Shown: in pieces, positions 41,801 through 45,515 of the stretch
How the letters are laid out: every line of letters starts with the position of its first letter
How positions within the stretch are numbered: position 1 is the first letter of the stretch
Assembly: GCA_937996235.1 (NCBI GenBank)
Contig: CALKVK010000020.1
Span: forward strand, 1-45,515
Direction: 5' to 3'
DNA from: an uncultured bacterium
GTDB taxonomy: Bacteria > Planctomycetota > JAJSAM01 > JAJVHW01
DNA length: 45,515 nucleotides
Translations under genes and position numbers: made by a program
Notes under the pieces: model-generated
Told to the model about the DNA's origin: nothing
Database searches by the model: none
Seen by the model: only the letters and a program-made list of their open reading frames with translations

Positions 41801-44690
41801 ACCCTCCTCCCGCGCCGCCCCCGACGCCGATCACGCCGTTCACGGACGAGCCCGCGAACGGCGACTCCATGTCGAAGTCCTGCCGGTACAACGGACCGCC
41901 CCATACGCCGTAGCCGTAGGGCGAGGGCTGGGCCGCGATGTCGAGCATCTGCTGCACGCTGAGCGCGGTGCCCCGATAGCCGTCGATCGGGCGCCAGCCG
42001 GCGCCGTTCCACTGCAGGAGGCGCGGCGGCAGGCGCATGAGGATCGTGCCGAGCAGCGCGCGCGGATCTCCCGCGCGGGCTGCGGCGTCCGCGGTCGGCG
42101 CGGTGCCGAGCGGTTCGCGGACGACGTCGATCGTCTCGGGCGCGGGGTAGAGCGCCCAGTGGTCGCTGCGTCCGCGATCCACGTGGAACTGTTCGTACAT
42201 CGCCTCGTCCTCGAGCACGAGCAGCGACGTGAACGGCGACATCACGTACATCGCCTTGCTCAGCGCGACGATCTCGGCCTTGTGCGCGTCGGCGTCGTCG
42301 GCGACGAGGCGCTCGATCTCGAGCCGCGCCCACTGCCGCGGCAGGTAGCCGGCGCCCGCGCGCACGTCCGCGACGGGCACGCGCAGCGACCAGGGCTTCC
42401 CGCCGACGCTGCCCGCGAGCGTGACGTGCGACGGGAGCGCCGCCTCTGCGTCGAGCTTCGTCACGGCGACGAGCTCCTCGCCGTCGGCGACCGCGTCCTC
42501 GAACGTGAGGAACGACGCGGACTCGGCGTCGTCGACGACGTGCGCATCGAGCACGCGCGGCGTGTCGAGCGTCGCGCGCAGTTCGAAGGCGCGCCACGCG
42601 AGCGGCTCCGTCGGGTCGACCTGCGCGTAGAGCCCGCCCGTGCGCGCCGCGGCCGCCTTCATGAAGGTGCGCGACCAGCGCCGCCCGACGGCGAGGCCGA
42701 CGTACTCGGCACCTGCGGGGACGCGCTTCGCGAGCGCGCCCGCATCGCGCTCGCCGAGCGTCGCGACGCCGCTGCCGACGTGCACGACGACCGCGTGCTC
42801 CGTGTCCTCCGTGAACGGACGCAGCGCGTCGAGCGCCGCGCCCAGGTCGAACGCACCGACGAGGTGCGTGTGCTCGAGCGCACGCACCGCCGCCGCGACG
42901 TTCTCGCGCGTTGCGGGCAGGAGCGTGTCGGTGAGTGCGCGCGTGCGCGTCGCGGCGGTGACGATCGCAAAGCGGTCGCCTTCCTCGGCGAGGGCGAGCA
43001 GCTCGCGCACGAGCTCCACCTGCGCACGCGCGAGCAGCGGGTCGCGCGCGCCGGACGACTCGAAGAGCACGACCCAGTCGCGCCGCGCCGCGGTGCGCTC
43101 GCGCGGCAGCTCGGGGCGATGGCGCACCATCAGCCAGCGCGCGCCGTCCTGCTCGAAGCTGCGGAACGACGTGGACCCGGCCGCGGGCGCGTCCGGCGTG
43201 CGCAGGCGCAGCACGAGGTCGCGGTCGAGGATCTCGCCGTGACGCGCCGCGTCGAGCACGAGGTCCGTGCCGTCGCGCTGCGCGCGCAGGTCGGTCGCGT
43301 CGGAGCGCCAGCGCGCGTCGGCGCCGCCCGCGACGTGCGCCGCGAACGACCAGTCGCCGACGACGCCGAGGTCGCGGGCCGCCGGGAAGCGGTACGTCGT
43401 CTCGCCGTAGAGCGCCGGCAGGCGCTGCACGTACGAGAGCAGGATGCGCTTCTCCTCGCGCGCCTCGAGCGGGAACACGCGCATCTTGAACGTGGAGCCG
43501 TCCACCCACTCGAGCAGCGCCGGGTCCTTGCGGCGCGTCACGATCTGCTCGTAGACGTCGCGCGCGCGCTCGCGCTCGGCCATGCCGCCCTCCATGCGAC
43601 GGCCGGCCACGTACATCGCCAGCCGCGAGAGCGACGCGTCCGCGGGGAGCGGGAAGTAGAAGGTGCCCTCGAGGCGCCAGTTCGCGTGGTTGAACCACGT
43701 CTGGTCGATGGTCGTCCGCGCGAAGCCGTCCTCGATGTGCACGTCCACGTGGTAGCGGCGCAGCGAGAGCCGCATCGACTGGCCCCACGGGTCGAGCGCG
43801 ACGAGCGCGCCGCCCTCGTAGTCCGACGCGGGCACGAGTGGCGACGCCGCGGCGGCCGCGAGGTCGCGCGTCCAGTCGACGACGTGCGAGACGCGCTCCG
43901 CCGTCTCGACGACCGTGCGGCCGTCGCGGACCGCGAGCTGCTGCCCGGCCGTGACGACGCCCGTGACGCCGCTCGCCGCCACGCGTCCGTGGGTGACGAC
44001 CAGCGCCGCCGCCGCGTCGCGGCCGGCGTCGACGCCGAAGCGCGTGCCGAGCGCCGTGAAGGTGCGCTGCGGCGTCGCGACGCGGAACGGGTGCGCGGGA
44101 TCGCGCGCGACCTCCACGTACACCTCGCCCGCGGTCACGCGCAGCGTGCGCGTGTCCTCGACGTGCACCTCGCTCCCGCTGTTGACGTACAGCACGGTGC
44201 CGTCGGGCAGCGTGGTACGGCGCCGCTCCGCGGGACCGGTGCGGACGACGTCGCCGACGGCGAGCGTCGCGCTCGGCGGCGCGGGCGGGAGCGCGCGCGG
44301 CACGAGACCCTCCGTCGCGGTGCCCGCGGCGACATGGCCTGCGCCGTTCTCCGTCGTCTCGCGCATGTTCCCCTGGGGCACGTCACGCGTTCCCGCGCCG
44401 CGTCCGAGCAGCGCTGCTGCGACGAGCACGGCTGCGCTCGCCGCGAGCGCCGCGGCGCGCTGCAGGAACAGCAGCGTCCCGCGCGGACGCGGCGTGTCGT
44501 TCCGCGTCGTGTCCGCGCGCGTCGGGCCGCGCAGCGTCGCGGCCTCGGCCTGGAGCCGCTCCTGGACGCGCCGCACCGCCTCGGGGTGCGGCGTGTCGGG
44601 GCGGTACGCGCGGCCGAGCAGGCGCTCGACGTTGCGCAGGGCGTCGTCGGACTCCGGGGGACCTTCGCGATCGGGGATGTCGTCGTGCAT
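38895..44690 (-). CDS. FecR/VIT/vWA-like/TPR giant membrane protein, probable anti-sigma partner
   Basis: The 1931-residue product has a cytoplasmic N-terminus (1-70), a membrane helix at about 73-95, then a FecR-like domain (about 140-260, GDVVRTGPAERRRTTLPDGTV and GEVYVEV...FRVATP). A VIT domain follows at 290-430 (TTIDQTWFNHANWRLEGTFYFPLP, ARDVYEQIV), then a vWA-like region at about 535-700. The metal site begins FESSGA, where DxSxS is expected, so the first Asp is missing. A Gly-rich linker lies near 930-980, and the last 430 residues are TPR-like. It is encoded 64 bases after the ECF sigma gene, suggesting that the N-terminus binds sigma and the outer part senses or assembles envelope structures. 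CGGAG precedes the ATG at 44690. Confidence 0.9.
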   Translation of the reverse strand: MHDDIPDREGPPESDDALRNVERLLGRAYRPDTPHPEAVRRVQERLQAEAATLRGPTRADTTRNDTPRPRGTLLFLQRAAALAASAAVLVAAALLGRGAGTRDVPQGNMRETTENGAGHVAAGTATEGLVPRALPPAPPSATLAVGDVVRTGPAERRRTTLPDGTVLYVNSGSEVHVEDTRTLRVTAGEVYVEVARDPAHPFRVATPQRTFTALGTRFGVDAGRDAAAALVVTHGRVAASGVTGVVTAGQQLAVRDGRTVVETAERVSHVVDWTRDLAAAAASPLVPASDYEGGALVALDPWGQSMRLSLRRYHVDVHIEDGFARTTIDQTWFNHANWRLEGTFYFPLPADASLSRLAMYVAGRRMEGGMAERERARDVYEQIVTRRKDPALLEWVDGSTFKMRVFPLEAREEKRILLSYVQRLPALYGETTYRFPAARDLGVVGDWSFAAHVAGGADARWRSDATDLRAQRDGTDLVLDAARHGEILDRDLVLRLRTPDAPAAGSTSFRSFEQDGARWLMVRHRPELPRERTAARRDWVVLFESSGARDPLLARAQVELVRELLALAEEGDRFAIVTAATRTRALTDTLLPATRENVAAAVRALEHTHLVGAFDLGAALDALRPFTEDTEHAVVVHVGSGVATLGERDAGALAKRVPAGAEYVGLAVGRRWSRTFMKAAAARTGGLYAQVDPTEPLAWRAFELRATLDTPRVLDAHVVDDAESASFLTFEDAVADGEELVAVTKLDAEAALPSHVTLAGSVGGKPWSLRVPVADVRAGAGYLPRQWARLEIERLVADDADAHKAEIVALSKAMYVMSPFTSLLVLEDEAMYEQFHVDRGRSDHWALYPAPETIDVVREPLGTAPTADAAARAGDPRALLGTILMRLPPRLLQWNGAGWRPIDGYRGTALSVQQMLDIAAQPSPYGYGVWGGPLYRQDFDMESPFAGSSVNGVIGVGGGAGGGFGGPETGGGSGGSGMFERVEQLRETRDDGRFGWLGFRGGIGWNGGGAGGLLDSPWRTMTWDARVPMAASGILTVTGGSTVDGEFLSWRGGDYRARIENLFETSAPASSATRAQAPMGFPGIGLDGRDLLGNGRRSISADSFLLGRVVVTRSGLEAAEKSARQSGVRDLVGRMWNNNLYGLLQYQRPYPTNDQRVFSDLLAYAPGMNTTWVDVRAVLEREGGTAPERGTVDAAAAKLLERARTAGWLRVGSGDGDLAYDVLVDGAGRLRIDRTLRCGLREIVVADGTTLLHLYPDLGVGARRTLDRHLRAQIAALVPWSVASSDDLAIGADVRALDASTVEIVPLADGAPRTRLVFGADGLLAERHVLVDGRVAASQRYTRRETEVDVATNIDTAREQSTGVVGVGAAAAAAPDLAPALGSYVVLELPYRTREHVVATRHLFEKTTSDPATWSEGDALALLAADFATNTQEAHDVVRKRFLARKDARPGLGVVLRAGTPGEALEEALAPSSTPLGRYLGAVAKWQWNTAFELPQADDGFFGDLEALARTQARWMSGLANQDRDAAVQQSLAATARLREPAMRYAAIASLWNWGAVQGDAARTLAQLLEPLEDEPGLRYVARYDRAAALHAAGDTDAAATAFAALHAEALAEGSLAPFEWSMVNALRGADAEAWRAGWLEAAADWCAHGRRELLPYAALQLTWTGDQQLGEELLQLALADCPKEERESVTLAAVETLWSRSEHVRADALVQGLLADPALVDDVALLDVATLLADARGASARAARYAERALELRFRALPDVLDLSAVRQQYGMLLARYQQVATAVETLDDAVPDAFVARVVAAADRWRALDDDPSGACLQAAQILRRVGRADLAWDYLTTPLALRPNESQPWLQVAQQLVQAGDIELADRCYATAFEIEPTNAQILWDRAQMLLAAGRSDRARDVWRVLADGTWQPRFEGLSTQARTYLGR

Positions 44691-44754
44691 GGCGGGCTCC
44701 GTGCGGCGGCTCCGGTGCTGCGTCCGTGCGGCGCGGCGCCGGGTCCGTCGCGGG

Positions 44755-45363
44755 CTACGTGACGTCGAAGCGGAGCTGGCGGGCGAGGGCCTCGAAGGTC
44801 TCGCGGAAGGCGCGGCGCGCGCGGACGAGCCGCGCCTCGACGGCCTTCTCGGTCTGGCCGAGCGCGGCGGCGATGTCGCGCACGCTGCGGCCGGCGACGT
44901 ACTTCGCCTCGAGCGCCTCGCGGTACGGCGGCGGGAGCTGCGCCATGGCCGCGTTGACCATCGTGCGCGTCTCCTCGCGTTCGAGCACCGCGTCGGGCAG
45001 CGGCGCGGCGTCGAGCCGGCGGTAGACCTCCACCAGCTCGGCGTCCATCCGCTCCCACAGCGCGTCGAGCGACTCGTTGCGCGCGCGGTGCGTGCGGTGG
45101 CGGCGGATCTCGTTCCGCGCGAGTCCCGTCAGCCAGCCGAACACGCAGCCGCCGGCGCGCTCCGGGTCGAAGCGTGCGAGGTCGTGCAGCGCGCGGACGA
45201 GCGTCGCCTGGACGACCTCCTCGCACGCGCCGCGGTCGCCCCCGACGCGGTAGAGGCAGAACGACCAGAGCGGTCCGAGCGCGGCGTCCGCGAGCGTCCG
45301 TACGGCGTCCGCGTCGCCCGCGAGGGCCCGCTCCTGCCAGTTCCGGTCGAACGTGTGCGTCAC
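44755..45363 (-). CDS. ECF-type RNA polymerase sigma factor
   Basis: The 202-residue product has sigma region 2 at about 35-95 (LWSFCLYRVGGDRGACEEVVQATLVRA, then WLTGLARNEIRRHR) and region 4 at about 140-190 (LPPPYREALEAKYV, RSVRDIAAALGQTEKAVEARL, RARRAF). It directs transcription of its own regulon under control of the neighbouring FecR/VIT protein. The GTG at 45363 is preceded by GGAGGG. The frame is open further upstream to the window edge without sigma-like sequence. An ECF-like promoter lies about 40-60 bases upstream, suggesting autoregulation. Confidence 0.93.
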   Translation of the reverse strand: MTHTFDRNWQERALAGDADAVRTLADAALGPLWSFCLYRVGGDRGACEEVVQATLVRALHDLARFDPERAGGCVFGWLTGLARNEIRRHRTHRARNESLDALWERMDAELVEVYRRLDAAPLPDAVLEREETRTMVNAAMAQLPPPYREALEAKYVAGRSVRDIAAALGQTEKAVEARLVRARRAFRETFEALARQLRFDVT

Positions 45364-45401
45364 GCGCCCTCCGCGCTGCGGGCCGACGCCCGCCAGTCTC
45401 C

Positions 45402-45426
45402 GACGTCTTCTGTCGGCGGACGTTCC
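45402..45426 (-). promoter_or_regulatory. ECF-type promoter upstream of the sigma gene
   Basis: On the minus strand GGAAC (45426-45422) is followed after 16 bases by CGTC (45405-45402), matching the GGAAC-N16-CGT pattern known for many ECF factors. Transcription would start about 30 bases before the GTG at 45363. A match this short can occur by chance. Confidence 0.4.
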
Positions 45427-45453
45427 CGATCCTGCGCGGAATCCGCTACGAAC

Positions 45454-45466
45454 GGTGTCAGACACC
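45454..45466. repeat. GGTGTCAGACACC palindrome
   Basis: A 13-bp palindrome with 6-bp arms lies upstream of the ECF promoter. From memory, words of this type belong to widespread REP-like repeats; it could also be an operator. Only one copy is seen here. Confidence 0.4.
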
Positions 45467-45515
45467 AGCGCCACCAAGTTATCTGCCCTTGCGACGTCTG
45501 CGTCGCGCGTACGTG

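Noticed and set aside
42159..44762. 867-codon plus-strand frame opposite the VIT gene
   Set aside because: Arg/Val/His-rich shadow of the VIT/FecR coding strand, with no domains.
1..45515. tRNA or rRNA genes
   Set aside because: Looked for T-loop-like GGTTCGAATCC words and conserved rRNA stretches by eye on both strands; none seen. A tRNAscan run would be more reliable.

Overview
This is a very GC-rich window (25 protein-coding genes, no rRNA, tRNA, CRISPR array or transposase gene seen). The style suggests a high-GC member of the Planctomycetota: an ECF sigma factor paired with a FecR/VIT/TPR giant protein, a Ser/Thr kinase fused to an NTPase and TPR-like repeats, secreted FG-GAP proteins, a thioredoxin-PDZ protein and GTG/TTG starts. 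No rRNA is present, so a myxobacterial or other deep-branching high-GC lineage is not excluded.

Layout. 1-250 holds stacked hairpins ending on the stop of a minus-strand secreted protein (247-1140). A plus-strand FG-GAP protein (1347-3320) is followed by hisS (3367-4701). A minus-strand block follows: M28 peptidase, ferredoxin/metallo-beta-lactamase protein and a secreted beta-helix-like protein (4954-8625). Then come a plus-strand membrane protein (8944-9498) and minus-strand FG-GAP lipoprotein, valS and GyrI-like genes (9774-15656). A plus-strand run at 15776-20221 encodes a thioredoxin-PDZ protein, a small lipoprotein and a subtilisin-like protease, converging on the kinase (20417-23452). 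23550-30164 is a heavy-metal RND efflux operon (Cys-rich secreted protein, TolC-type channel, His-rich adaptor, CzcA-type pump). After a minus-strand discoidin-like protein come a SET-domain protein and a Pls/PosA-type membrane NRPS (31730-36194), a ClC channel and a VOC protein (36447-38708), and finally a minus-strand sigma/anti-sigma-like operon (38895-45363).

Two things stand out. First, the gene at 15776-17080 is interrupted by two in-frame TGA codons exactly where a thioredoxin CxxC should be, with a SECIS-like hairpin directly behind. It reads naturally as a double-selenocysteine (UxxU) protein that also carries a CXXCH haem motif and two PDZ-like domains. Second, a family of nested palindromic repeats built from the words GGGGACGGTCCT, GGGGACACTCCT and GGGGACAGACCT sits immediately after stop codons, always with GGGGACGGTCCT (or a one-base variant) in the sense direction. 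It follows eight gene ends and brackets three small gene cassettes. A second palindromic family closes the protease/kinase convergent gap and recurs, fused to the first family, at 36271.

Other points of interest are the SET/NRPS pair, a beta-rich C-terminal module shared by two otherwise unrelated secreted proteins, and a VIT/vWA-like protein that carries the FecR region and has lost the usual metal-site Asp.
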